Part shown: positions 27,426 through 36,268 of the stretch, piece by piece | How the letters are laid out: every line of letters begins with the position of its first letter | Position numbering within the stretch: the first letter of the stretch is position 1 | Assembly: GCA_017420535.1 (NCBI GenBank) | Contig: JAFOIV010000026.1 | Span: 1 to 52,240 of the forward strand | Source of the DNA: Eubacterium sp. | Lineage (GTDB): Bacteria > Bacillota > Clostridia > Lachnospirales > Lachnospiraceae | Reading direction: 5' to 3' | Length of the DNA: 52,240 bases | Translations under genes and position numbers: made by a program | The notes under the pieces: model-generated | Told to the model about the DNA's origin: nothing | The model's database searches: none | Seen by the model: the letters and a program-made list of their open reading frames with translations, nothing else

Positions 27426-27480
27426 CGTAGATATCGAGCCGCCAGGCGAGATGCAAATTATATATATGGAGGAATTTAAA

Positions 27481-28536
27481 ATGAAAAAATTAAGAAGAAT
27501 AGGCAGTTTATTACTTACAGTATCTATGATGCTAGGAGCATTTACAGCCTGTGGAAAAAAAGAAGATAAAGCAAGTAATGACAGACCTGACGTGATAATA
27601 GGAACTGCCAATGGTTCTCTTTGTTTAGCTCCACTTCACGTTGCCATAGATAATGGATATTTTGAAGAAGAATTCAAAGCAGCTGGCATTAGCTGGAGAG
27701 TAGAAGAAATCGATATGGGTAATATCAGTGATCTTGTGGCCTCTAATAAGATAGATGCATCTACTCAGCTGGCAGGTTCTATGATACCTCAGATCGATAA
27801 TGGACTTGAGATAACATTTACTGCAGGAATGCATACAGGCTGTACCAAAATCTACACTAAACAGGATTCAGGCATAAATTCAGTTTCAGATCTTAAGGGA
27901 AAAAAGATTGGCGTTCCATCATTAGGAGATTCTTCTGTAGTTGCATTAAAGAGAGCTTTATTTGATGAGGGTATTGGTGTTACAACAGATAACCTTGAAG
28001 TAGAGTGGGTGGTATATGGACTTACAGATCTTCCTATTGCTCTTGAAAATGGAGCTGTGGACGTTGTTGCATTACATGACCCGGTAGCTTATAACGCCGA
28101 GATAGAATATAACTTTAAAAAGATCTTAGATCTTAGTACTGATTCAAAATTTGCAGGTGAATATTGCTGTATGTCATTTGTAACTTCAAGACTTGCAAAA
28201 GAGAATCCAAAGGCAGCAGCGGCATATACAAGAGCTATCTTAAAGGCATCAGCTTTTGTTCAGGCAAATCCTGAAGAAGCAGCTAAGTTACAGATTGATA
28301 ATAATCAGTGTTCAGGAGATTTAGAGACAAATGCAAGTCTTTTAAGATCATATAATTATTCACCATCAGTAAATATAGCTTCAGATACTATCCATAACGC
28401 AGCCTCTGAGCTTATAAGAATAGGGGAATTAAAGGCATCAGATCCGGATGTATTTGTAGATAAAGCATTCTCAAAATTTGAGGGTGTGCCAGATTCATAT
28501 GTATATGAAAATGGTGAATTTAAGGAAGTTAATTAG
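27481..28536 (+). CDS. NitT/TauT-type ABC substrate-binding lipoprotein
   Basis: 351 residues from ATG 27481 after GGAGGAA. Signal peptide with lipobox FTAC, cysteine at residue 24. The fold is the NMT1/SsuA-like two-lobe protein: PLHVAIDNGYFEEEFK near residue 50, then DLKGKKIGVPSLGDSS near 140. Relatives bind taurine, alkanesulfonates, nitrate, thiamine precursors or aromatic acids. The surrounding sulfur genes favour an organosulfur ligand; this is inference. First gene of a three-gene importer. Confidence 0.85.
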   Translation: MKKLRRIGSLLLTVSMMLGAFTACGKKEDKASNDRPDVIIGTANGSLCLAPLHVAIDNGYFEEEFKAAGISWRVEEIDMGNISDLVASNKIDASTQLAGSMIPQIDNGLEITFTAGMHTGCTKIYTKQDSGINSVSDLKGKKIGVPSLGDSSVVALKRALFDEGIGVTTDNLEVEWVVYGLTDLPIALENGAVDVVALHDPVAYNAEIEYNFKKILDLSTDSKFAGEYCCMSFVTSRLAKENPKAAAAYTRAILKASAFVQANPEEAAKLQIDNNQCSGDLETNASLLRSYNYSPSVNIASDTIHNAASELIRIGELKASDPDVFVDKAFSKFEGVPDSYVYENGEFKEVN

Positions 28537-28550
28537 TAAGTGGAGGGAAA

Positions 28551-29513
28551 ATGAAAAGAAAGTTAATATCAATACTTAAACTGATATTTCCTTTTGTGGT
28601 AATAGCACTTTCGTTTCTTGTTTATTACAAGGTAGCGGATAACGGTAAGCAAAAGATAACTAAGCATCCTTATTATCTTTATTTCATTGTTGCTATTGGA
28701 ATAGTGATCCTTATTGAGATAATTATAGGAGTCTTTATTAGAAGTATCAGAGAAAAGATTTTATATAAAGCACCGCTTTTAAGCGGAATCATAATTTTTT
28801 TACTGTTATTAAATTATATAATTACTAAAACAACCTTATTGCCTACATTATATTTTCCATCCTTAGACAGGGTGATAGGACTAATAGTAGAGCAAAGAGT
28901 GTTCCTTATAAGTAATGTGTTAGATTCATTTAAGCTGCTTATATCAGGCTTTTTATGGGGAGCAACAGTAGGATTTTTAACAGGACTTGCCCTTGGTTAT
29001 TTTAAGAAAGTAGGTTATTGGCTTAATCCTGTAACTAAGGTTATAGGACCAATACCAACAACCGCCTGGATACCGCTTGTTTTATCAACATTTCCAACTA
29101 CACAGAGCGCCAATATCTTTCTTATAGCTTTTGCGGTATGGTTCCCTGTTACTCTTATGACCAGCAGTGGTATTCAGAGTGTAAGTAATGTGAATTTTGA
29201 AGTATCAAGAACCTTGGGTGCTTCCACATTATATCAGATCTTACATGTAGCCATTCCTGCGGCGATGCCTAGCATTTTTCTTGGAGTATTCTATGGAACA
29301 GTATCTTCTTTTTCAACTTTAATGGCAGTTGAAATGAATGGTAACTCCAGTGGAATAGGCTGGTATATAAACTGGCAGAAATCAGTAATGATGTATGACG
29401 GAGTATATGCGGGACTTATAATCATTGCCACAATATGTTCTCTTACTCTTACTGTATTATTCAGAGTCAGGGACAAAGTTCTTATCTGGCAGAAGGGAGT
29501 GATCAAATGGTAG
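28551..29513 (+). CDS. ABC permease, NitT/TauT (SsuC) type
   Basis: 320 residues. Three extra N-terminal helices (about residues 8-110) precede the normal six-helix permease, which is about 60 residues longer than usual. The EAA-type loop reads EVSRTLGASTLYQILHVAIP. It forms the channel for the upstream binding protein. ATG follows GTGGAGGG; the 3' end overlaps the ATPase start by seven bases. Confidence 0.87.
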   Translation: MKRKLISILKLIFPFVVIALSFLVYYKVADNGKQKITKHPYYLYFIVAIGIVILIEIIIGVFIRSIREKILYKAPLLSGIIIFLLLLNYIITKTTLLPTLYFPSLDRVIGLIVEQRVFLISNVLDSFKLLISGFLWGATVGFLTGLALGYFKKVGYWLNPVTKVIGPIPTTAWIPLVLSTFPTTQSANIFLIAFAVWFPVTLMTSSGIQSVSNVNFEVSRTLGASTLYQILHVAIPAAMPSIFLGVFYGTVSSFSTLMAVEMNGNSSGIGWYINWQKSVMMYDGVYAGLIIIATICSLTLTVLFRVRDKVLIWQKGVIKW

Positions 29514-30292
29514 GAGAAATTAGTATTAAAAATGTCAGCAAGAAGTTTGAAGCGTTGGATTCTTCAAGAGAAGAAGTACTGGCCTTAAATGACTTTAACC
29601 TGAATATAAAACCAGGATCTTTCGTCAGCCTTATAGGTCCTTCGGGATGTGGTAAGTCGACTCTTTTAAGAATAATCGGAGGTCTTGAAACAGCAAGCAG
29701 CGGCAGCATATTTTTGGATGGAAAAGAGATAAAGAAACCTGGAAGTGACAGGGGGTTTGCATTCCAGGGATCAAATCTTTTTCCATGGCTTACAGTTGAA
29801 AAGAATATAGCCTTTGGTCTGAAGGCAAGACACATTTACAAGGAAAAAAAGCAGGATGTACAGGAGTATATAAAGCTGGTGGGACTTGAAGGCTTTGAAA
29901 AATCATATCCTCATCATCTGTCAGGAGGAATGCAGCAAAGAGTTTCTCTTGCAAGAGCTCTGGTGGGACATCCGGCAGTGCTGCTTTTAGATGAGCCTTT
30001 GGGAGCACTGGATGCTTTTACCAGGATCAATCTTCAGGATGAGATCTTAAGAATTTGGAAAACATATAATATGACAATGGTAATGGTAACTCATGATGTA
30101 GATGAGGCTATATACATGTCAGATCAGGTAGTGGTTATGGCCGCAAGACCTTCTAAAGTAAAGGCTGTGATAGATATTGATCTTCCTCGTCCAAGAGCAA
30201 GGGCACAGGATACTTTCCAGGAATACAGGACTAAGATCCTTAATGTGCTTGATATTGGCGGAAAGATAGATGAAGTAGAGTATTATCTATAG
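29507..30292 (+). CDS. ABC ATPase, NitT/TauT (SsuB) type
   Basis: 261 residues from ATG 29507, inside the end of the permease gene and after AGGGAG. Walker A GPSGCGKST, Q-loop FQGSNLFPWLTV typical of SsuB/TauB, signature LSGGMQQR, Walker B VLLLDEPLGALD, H-loop VTHDVDEA. It energises the importer. Confidence 0.9.
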   Translation: MVGEISIKNVSKKFEALDSSREEVLALNDFNLNIKPGSFVSLIGPSGCGKSTLLRIIGGLETASSGSIFLDGKEIKKPGSDRGFAFQGSNLFPWLTVEKNIAFGLKARHIYKEKKQDVQEYIKLVGLEGFEKSYPHHLSGGMQQRVSLARALVGHPAVLLLDEPLGALDAFTRINLQDEILRIWKTYNMTMVMVTHDVDEAIYMSDQVVVMAARPSKVKAVIDIDLPRPRARAQDTFQEYRTKILNVLDIGGKIDEVEYYL

Positions 30293-30353
30293 ATTATAAG
30301 GCTGCATAGCCTTTTGATAAAAAATAATTATTACATAAGTAAGGAGACACAAA

Positions 30354-30788
30354 ATGAAAAACAGAGTAACAGTAGCAACTTTAAACGTTATCCTTGGAGC
30401 ATTTATTGCCCTTATACCATTTGTTTTATTTCCGGTATGCAACCATGATGAAAAGAGGATGGCTTGCTATTTCACGGGTAAGGCAGAAGTTGTGACAGGT
30501 ATAGCTGTAGCAGTTCTTGGTATCGTATATCTGGTTAGCAAATGCAAAGGAATAAGAATCGGTATTACAATTGCTGAAATTGTAAATGCTGTGGTAGTAA
30601 TATCATTTATCAAAGTTATCGGCCTTTGTAAGATGGCTACAATGGCTTGCCAGGTAAAGACTAAGCCGGCTCTTATTGTTGCTTCTATAATTCTTTTAGT
30701 AGTACAGATAGCAAATCTTGTAGTTTTATCAAAAGGACATAATGATGAAAAAAACAGTGAAATACATAGTAAAGAGGATAAAGAGTAA
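30354..30788 (+). CDS. DUF4418 family membrane protein
   Basis: 144 residues with four hydrophobic segments. The pattern PVCNHDEKRMACYFTGKAEV after the first helix, with a second pair of cysteines (LCKMATMAC) after the third, is the DUF4418 hallmark. The cysteines next to Met/His could bind a metal or heme; this is not proven. It follows the NitT/TauT importer and overlaps the next permease gene by 47 bases, so it is tied to that transporter. ATG follows AAGGAGAC. Confidence 0.78.
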   Translation: MKNRVTVATLNVILGAFIALIPFVLFPVCNHDEKRMACYFTGKAEVVTGIAVAVLGIVYLVSKCKGIRIGITIAEIVNAVVVISFIKVIGLCKMATMACQVKTKPALIVASIILLVVQIANLVVLSKGHNDEKNSEIHSKEDKE

Positions 30789-31944
30789 TAAGAAAGATGC
30801 GCTTATACTTGGCTTTTTAGCAATCATTTTCAGCTTAACTTTATTTGCCGGAATCCTGGTTAGTTACAGCTTAAAAAAAGGAATTGATAATACTGCAAAA
30901 AGATTAGGAGCTGACGTAATGTTAGTTCCTAAGGGAGCCAAGGAAAATGCAGAAAATCTGATGCTGACAGGCCAGAGAAGTACATTTTACTTTGAAAATG
31001 AGAACTATGAAAAGTTAAAAGATATCTCAGGCATAAAGGAAATAACAGCTCAGTGTTTTCTTAAATCCCTTTCGGCAGACTGCTGTGCAGCAGAAGTTGA
31101 GATAGTATTCTTTGATAAAGATACAGATTTTATAATCAGTCCATGGATTGAAAATAAATATAAAGACAAACTGGGTAAAAATGAAGTGATAGTAGGTTAT
31201 GGAATTAGTCTGGAAGATAATTCCATAAAACTTTTTGGGGATGAATATAAGGTTGTGGCCCAGATGGCAAAGACCGGTACAAGCCTTGATAATTCAGTTT
31301 ATTTTTCTTCGGAATCTAAAAAAGAACTTGTTCTAAAGGCCCTGGAGAAGGGATCATTTTTAACGGAGGAACAAAAAAAGGAGGATCTTATTTCCTCTAT
31401 TTTTTTCAATGTTGATGATAAAAGCAGCGTAAGTGAGATACTAAAGGAATGCCATAAAAGAATAGGAGATTCATTTGATATTGTATATCCTAAAGAGTTA
31501 AATGAATCTTTTATTGAGAATCTTGGAATCATAAAAAAGATTATTGAAAATTCTGGCATTATAGGAGGGGGCTTACTGTTTTTATTATTACTTGTCACAG
31601 AACATCTTTCTATCTGGAAAAGAAGAAAAGAAGTGGCACTTATGAGGATACTGGGGAATAAAAAGAAAAGTATCATAAAAGCAATGCTTGGCGAAAATTT
31701 GATAGTGGGACTTACTGGAGGGCTGATAGGGATTTTTATTGGAAGTCTGATACTTATTCCTTTTAGCAACTGGCTGGGAATCCTTCTTAAGATGCCGTAT
31801 TTAGGACCAGGTCTTTTGGAATATCTGATCATTATAGTTGTGATACTTATCGTTATATCTCTGGTTATATGTTTTACATCAATTTTATCTATTCTTTCTG
31901 TTGTAAAACTAGAACCATATCAGGCACTAAGGAGGGAAGCTTAA
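30742..31944 (+). CDS. FtsX-like ABC permease linked to DUF4418
   Basis: 400 residues. One helix at residues 20-41, an extracytoplasmic domain of about 230 residues that begins GADVMLVPKGAKENAENLML, then three C-terminal helices with the FtsX loop KEVALMRILGNKKKSIIKAM. This is the MacB-like single-module permease. The start lies inside the DUF4418 gene, after AAAAGGA. With the ATPase that follows by one base it makes a complete transporter, probably moving a compound out of the membrane rather than importing a solute. The substrate is unknown. Confidence 0.8.
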   Translation: MMKKTVKYIVKRIKSNKKDALILGFLAIIFSLTLFAGILVSYSLKKGIDNTAKRLGADVMLVPKGAKENAENLMLTGQRSTFYFENENYEKLKDISGIKEITAQCFLKSLSADCCAAEVEIVFFDKDTDFIISPWIENKYKDKLGKNEVIVGYGISLEDNSIKLFGDEYKVVAQMAKTGTSLDNSVYFSSESKKELVLKALEKGSFLTEEQKKEDLISSIFFNVDDKSSVSEILKECHKRIGDSFDIVYPKELNESFIENLGIIKKIIENSGIIGGGLLFLLLLVTEHLSIWKRRKEVALMRILGNKKKSIIKAMLGENLIVGLTGGLIGIFIGSLILIPFSNWLGILLKMPYLGPGLLEYLIIIVVILIVISLVICFTSILSILSVVKLEPYQALRREA

Positions 31945-32583
31945 ATGATACTTAAAGCAGACCATATAAATAAAAGTTTTGGAAAAAGAACTGTATTATT
32001 GGACCTTAGTTATGAGTTTTCAAAAGGAAAGATTTATGTTGTAAGGGGAGAATCTGGTGCAGGAAAGAGCACTTTACTTGCAATCCTGGCGGGGTTTTTA
32101 AGGCCTGATGGGGGAGATGTATTTTTTAAAGGGGTGGACATATTCGGTTTAAAAGATGAGGAATATTATAAGATCCATCAAAAAGAAGGTTATGTTCCCC
32201 AAAGCAATATTCTAATGAAGAATCTTACGGTTTTAGAAAACATAACGGTTCCGTTTTTATTAGAAGAAGATAAGGATGAGGAATATTTAAATGAAACAGC
32301 AATCTCTTATCTGGAAAGATTGGGAATATCAGATTTAAAAGATAAATATCCATATGAAATCTCTGGAGGAGAGTCAAAAAGAGTATCTATAATAAGGGCC
32401 CTTCTTAATGAGCCGGAAATCCTTATATTAGATGAACCTACTACAGGACTTGATAAAAAAACTGGAAAGATAATTCTTGATTTTATTGATGAATATGTAA
32501 AAAAAGGTAATACAGCCATAATAGCCAGTCATGATGATTTGATTGAAAACTATGGCGGGGAGACCATTACTCTGGGGAAATGA
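31945..32583 (+). CDS. ABC ATPase partner of FtsX permease
   Basis: 212 residues. Walker A GESGAGKST, signature ISGGESKR, Walker B ILILDEPTTGLD, H-loop ASHD. The ATG follows the permease stop directly (TAAATG), with GGGAAG before it. The signature with ESKR instead of QQQR is typical of this LolD-like group. It ends the transporter operon. Confidence 0.88.
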   Translation: MILKADHINKSFGKRTVLLDLSYEFSKGKIYVVRGESGAGKSTLLAILAGFLRPDGGDVFFKGVDIFGLKDEEYYKIHQKEGYVPQSNILMKNLTVLENITVPFLLEEDKDEEYLNETAISYLERLGISDLKDKYPYEISGGESKRVSIIRALLNEPEILILDEPTTGLDKKTGKIILDFIDEYVKKGNTAIIASHDDLIENYGGETITLGK

Positions 32584-32592
32584 AAAGATCAT

Positions 32593-32613
32593 GTTATAAG
32601 ATTAAACTATAAC
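32593..32613 (+). promoter_or_regulatory. Inverted repeat upstream of cysK promoter
   Basis: GTTATA (32593-32598) and TATAAC (32608-32613) at 9 bases. It resembles the GTTACTA/TAGTAAC pair before the trans-sulfuration gene at 24163. Candidate regulator site upstream of the -35. Confidence 0.3.
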
Positions 32614-32632
32614 AAATCATAAACTATATCGA

Positions 32633-32662
32633 TTATTCAAATAAATAATTATGTGGTAATAT
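32633..32662 (+). promoter_or_regulatory. Candidate extended -10 promoter of first cysK
   Basis: TTATTC (32633-32638), 18 bases, TAATAT (32657-32662) preceded by TGG (extended -10 TGN). It lies 52 bases before the cysteine synthase start. Confidence 0.4.
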
Positions 32663-32714
32663 CTTCTCAACAAGAAAAAAACAAATAAAAAAATAAATCA
32701 GGAGGAAGATAACA

Positions 32715-33650
32715 ATGAGTGAAATCAAACAGAGTGCATTAGAGTTAATCGGAGGAACACCAATCTTACAGTTAAATGGTTATTCAAAGAAGAGAGAGAT
32801 TACTGAAGCAACAGTTCTTGCGAAACTTGAATACTTAAATCCTGCTGGATCAGTTAAAGATAGAGTTGCTCTTGCAATGATCGAAGATGCAGAAGCAAAG
32901 GGATTATTAAAGCCGGGGGCTACAATAATCGAGCCAACAAGTGGTAATACAGGTATAGGACTTGCAGCTGTAGCAGCAGCAAAGGGATATAAGGCAATAC
33001 TTACTCTTCCTGATACCATGAGCGTAGAAAGAAGAAATCTCTTAAAAGCTTATGGCGCTGAGATCGTTCTTACAGAAGGTGCTAAGGGTATGAAGGGAGC
33101 AATTTCTAAGGCTGAAGAGCTTAACAAAGAAATCCCTGGTTCAATCATCCTTGGACAGTTCATCAATCAGGCAAATCCAAAGGCTCATAGAGAAACAACA
33201 GGACCAGAAATCTGGAAGCAGACAGAAGGAAAGGTTGATATCTTTGTTGCAGGTGTTGGAACAGGTGGAACAGTTACAGGTGTTGGAGAATACTTAAAAG
33301 AGCAGAATCCAAATGTTAAGATTGTAGCAGTTGAGCCAGCAACAAGCCCTGTTCTTTCAACAGGAAATGCAGGACCTCATAAGATTCAGGGAATCGGTGC
33401 AGGATTTGTTCCGGAAGTATTAAATACAAAGGTGTATGATGAAATCATCACAATCGAAAATGAAGATGCATTTGCAGAAGGAAAAGCATTTGCAGTATCA
33501 GAAGGTATCTTAGTAGGTATTTCATCAGGTGCCGCTCTTAAGGCTGCTGAGATCTTAGCTAAGAGACCAGAGAATAAGGGAAAGGTAATCGTTGCATTGC
33601 TTCCTGATTCAGGAGATCGTTATCTTTCAACTCCTTTATTTAACTCATAA
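32715..33650 (+). CDS. cysK: Cysteine synthase (O-acetylserine sulfhydrylase)
   Basis: 311 residues, the usual length. PLP lysine K48 in NPAGSVKDR, substrate loop [11 protein letters not shown] (about 74-84), glycine-rich phosphate loop [12 protein letters not shown] and C-terminal [13 protein letters not shown]. It makes cysteine from O-acetylserine and sulfide. ATG follows CAGGAGGAAG. It is followed by the YezD gene and, after a terminator, by the nitrogenase-like operon. It matches canonical CysK more closely than the paralogue at 36269. Confidence 0.92.
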   Translation: MSEIKQSALELIGGTPILQLNGYSKKREITEATVLAKLEYLNPAGSVKDRVALAMIEDAEAKGLLKPGATIIEPTSGNTGIGLAAVAAAKGYKAILTLPDTMSVERRNLLKAYGAEIVLTEGAKGMKGAISKAEELNKEIPGSIILGQFINQANPKAHRETTGPEIWKQTEGKVDIFVAGVGTGGTVTGVGEYLKEQNPNVKIVAVEPATSPVLSTGNAGPHKIQGIGAGFVPEVLNTKVYDEIITIENEDAFAEGKAFAVSEGILVGISSGAALKAAEILAKRPENKGKVIVALLPDSGDRYLSTPLFNS

Positions 33651-33702
33651 TCTAGAATGATGGCTTGTATTATCACATGTGATATTAAAAGGAGTGATAT
33701 TT

Positions 33703-33840
33703 TTGTCAGATAATAATAAAGAAAAATATCTGGAGCTTATTTCTAAATATGTAAAAGAACTAAAGTATGGAAACATAGTTCTTGTGATACAGGATGGAAA
33801 AGTAATCCAGATAGATAAAACTGAAAAAATACGATTATAA
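33703..33840 (+). CDS. yezD: YezD family (DUF2292) small protein
   Basis: 45 residues, TTG start 33703 after AAAAGGAG (33687-33694). The C-terminal segment KYGNIVLVIQDGKVIQIDKT ends EKIRL, the signature of DUF2292/YezD proteins, where a short helix is followed by a two-strand beta hairpin. Such proteins are commonly encoded beside sulfate, sulfonate or cysteine genes; their biochemical role is not established. Here it follows cysK by 52 bases, in the same transcript, and is closed by the hairpin at 33854. The non-ATG start is clear from the ribosome site. Confidence 0.85.
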   Translation: MSDNNKEKYLELISKYVKELKYGNIVLVIQDGKVIQIDKTEKIRL

Positions 33841-33853
33841 ACTGACTGGAAAG

Positions 33854-33920
33854 ACCAGAGGTTTTTGCGAAGAAAAAGACAAACACTTAAATGCTTTGCA
33901 TAGACCTCTGGTATTTTTGT
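33854..33920 (+). terminator. Long two-part terminator after cysK-yezD
   Basis: ACCAGAGGTTT pairs with its partner ending at 33912 (11 bp with one G-U), and an inner stem TGCGAAG (33866-33872) / CTTTGCA (33894-33900) extends it; ATTTTTGT follows. It shares the ACTGACTGGAAA(R)ACCAGAGG opening with the terminator at 27388. Confidence 0.7.
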
Positions 33921-33922
33921 CT

Positions 33923-33992
33923 GATGCTGTAGCCGCTGGTAGGGCATAGGTTCGCAAAACCGAAGTTGGTGGTTCGAATCCGCCCAGTATCG
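33923..33992 (+). tRNA. Degenerate tRNA-Cys-like sequence (anticodon GCA)
   Basis: A 70-base cloverleaf can be drawn. Acceptor GATGCTG (33923-33929) pairs with CAGTATC (33985-33991), one G-U. The D stem GCC/GGC has a GG-containing loop. The anticodon arm (33947-33963) has one A-G mismatch and loop TCGCAAA, which puts GCA (Cys) at the anticodon. The T arm GGTGG/CCGCC has the classic loop TTCGAAT. The discriminator is G and no CCA is encoded. Departures from a normal tRNA are a 3-bp D stem, missing A14, C instead of U33 and the mismatch. It may be a tRNA-Cys relic, a tRNA-like regulatory element, or an unusual functional tRNA. It lies 91 bases before the nifB start. Confidence 0.5.
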
Positions 33993-34000
33993 TTTTATTA

Positions 34001-34064
34001 GTAACTAACTTACTTTACATAGTTTAAGTTAGACTTGGTAACTAACTCACTTTTTGTAGTTTAA
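34001..34064 (+). promoter_or_regulatory. Direct and inverted repeats before the nitrogenase-like operon
   Basis: Two 27-base direct repeats (34001-34027 and 34038-34064) begin GTAACTAACTYACTTT and end TAGTTTAA, 37 bases apart. Overlapping the first is a perfect 8-bp inverted repeat CTAACTTA (34005-34012) / TAAGTTAG (34025-34032). Repeat spacing near 3.5 helical turns suggests cooperative protein binding. I could not settle a convincing -35/-10 pair. The operator role is inference. Confidence 0.45.
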
Positions 34065-34083
34065 TATGAAAGAAGGAATTTCT

Positions 34084-34956
34084 ATGAGTAACACATACAA
34101 AGATCTTCAGAACTCACATCCCTGCTTCGGGGGACATAGAAATAATGCAGGTAGGATACATCTTCCTGTAAGTCCAGGATGCAATATAGCATGTCGTTTT
34201 TGCGACAGAAGTATAAATGATGTAGAAGAAAGACCGGGCGTTACATCTAAAGTGATAAAACCGGAAGAATCAGTAGAAATATTAAATAAGGCATTGGAAA
34301 TATGTCCAGATATCAAAGTTGCCGGAATCGCCGGCCCTGGAGATACCCTTGCCAGTGATAATGCTTTAAACACTTTTAAGATCATAAAAGAAAAATTCCC
34401 AGATTTAATTAAATGCATGAGTACCAATGGTCTTCTGCTTAATGAAAGAGCAGAGGATGTAATAGAGGTGGGCATTGATTCCCTTACGGTTACGGTAAAT
34501 GCAGTTGATCCGGAAATTGAAAGTAAATTAAATGATTTCATTATCTATCATGGTAAAAAAATTGAAGGTGTAGAAGCAGCAAAGATTCTTATTGAAAACC
34601 AGTTAGCCGGTATAAGAAAAGTTGCTGCAGCAGGCATAACAGTAAAGGTAAATACAGTATTTGTTCCTGAGATAAATGGTGATCATATAGAAGAGATAGC
34701 ACGTACTGTTAAAGAAGCTGGTGCAAGTATCTATAACATAATACCACTTATACCTCAGCATAAATTAAAAGACTGCAAAGCTCCTACATGTTTAGAGATA
34801 GATGGAGTAAGAACAAAAGCATCAAAGTATATAGATGTCTTCAGACATTGTCAGCATTGCAGAGCTGATGCGGTTGGAGTTCCAGGCAAATCAGAATTTG
34901 GAGATCAGATTTATCAGAGAAGATTAAAGGTTAAGGAGACATTTTCTCATGGATAA
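34084..34956 (+). CDS. nifB: NifB-like radical SAM cofactor-assembly protein
   Basis: 290 residues from ATG 34084 after AGAAGGA; an in-frame ATG 18 bases earlier overlaps the ribosome site. NifB signatures are all present: HPCFGG at the N-terminus, radical SAM CNIACRFCDR (CxxxCxxC), ERPGV, AGPGD and the C-terminal CQHCRADAVG. It lacks the NifX-like C-terminal domain; a separate NifX-like gene overlaps its end by eight bases. NifB makes the Fe8S9C core (NifB-co) of nitrogenase cofactors, so its presence implies that the downstream NifD/K-like pair binds a complex iron-sulfur-carbide cluster. Confidence 0.9.
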   Translation: MSNTYKDLQNSHPCFGGHRNNAGRIHLPVSPGCNIACRFCDRSINDVEERPGVTSKVIKPEESVEILNKALEICPDIKVAGIAGPGDTLASDNALNTFKIIKEKFPDLIKCMSTNGLLLNERAEDVIEVGIDSLTVTVNAVDPEIESKLNDFIIYHGKKIEGVEAAKILIENQLAGIRKVAAAGITVKVNTVFVPEINGDHIEEIARTVKEAGASIYNIIPLIPQHKLKDCKAPTCLEIDGVRTKASKYIDVFRHCQHCRADAVGVPGKSEFGDQIYQRRLKVKETFSHG

Positions 34957-35305
34957 GGTAAAGGGAAGGATTGCTGTAGCATCCAGTGACGGTATTGTAG
35001 TAAACAGTCACTTTGGCAGAACTGCCAAGTTCTATATTTATGATGAATCTGATGAAAAATATGAATTTATAGAAGAAAGAGATGCCGATGTGGTTTGTGA
35101 TAAAGGAAACCACGATGAAAATTCTTTATTAAATAAGGTGAAAAGTATTGCTGATTGTGACTTCCTTTTGGTAAGTAAGATTGGCGACGGAGCCTTGAGA
35201 GTTGTTGAAGAATACGGGATTGAGGCATACGAAATACCTGGAATCATAGATGATTCCATCAAAAAATTAACCCAGTTTATTAAATTAAAAGATTTATTTT
35301 TATAG
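34949..35305 (+). CDS. NifX/NafY-like cofactor-binding protein
   Basis: 118 residues of the dinitrogenase iron-molybdenum cofactor family, with IAVASSDGIVVNSHFGRTAKFYIY at the N-terminus and a central phosphate-loop-like KIGDGALRVVEEYGIEAYEI. Its cysteines (C50 and C68) and H20 could hold the cofactor. It starts within the end of nifB, so the two act together: NifB makes the cluster, this protein probably carries it to the NifD/K-like pair. The length equals the NifX domain alone. Confidence 0.82.
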   Translation: MDKVKGRIAVASSDGIVVNSHFGRTAKFYIYDESDEKYEFIEERDADVVCDKGNHDENSLLNKVKSIADCDFLLVSKIGDGALRVVEEYGIEAYEIPGIIDDSIKKLTQFIKLKDLFL

Positions 35306-35317
35306 GAAGGAAACTAA

Positions 35318-36169
<852 letters not shown>

Positions 36170-36268
36170 TAAAAAACGCTTTATATAAAAGCAGATAATG
36201 TTACGTTAATTGACTGACTAGACAACTGGAGGTTAGTAAATCTTAAGATAAGAAAGGAAATAGAAATT

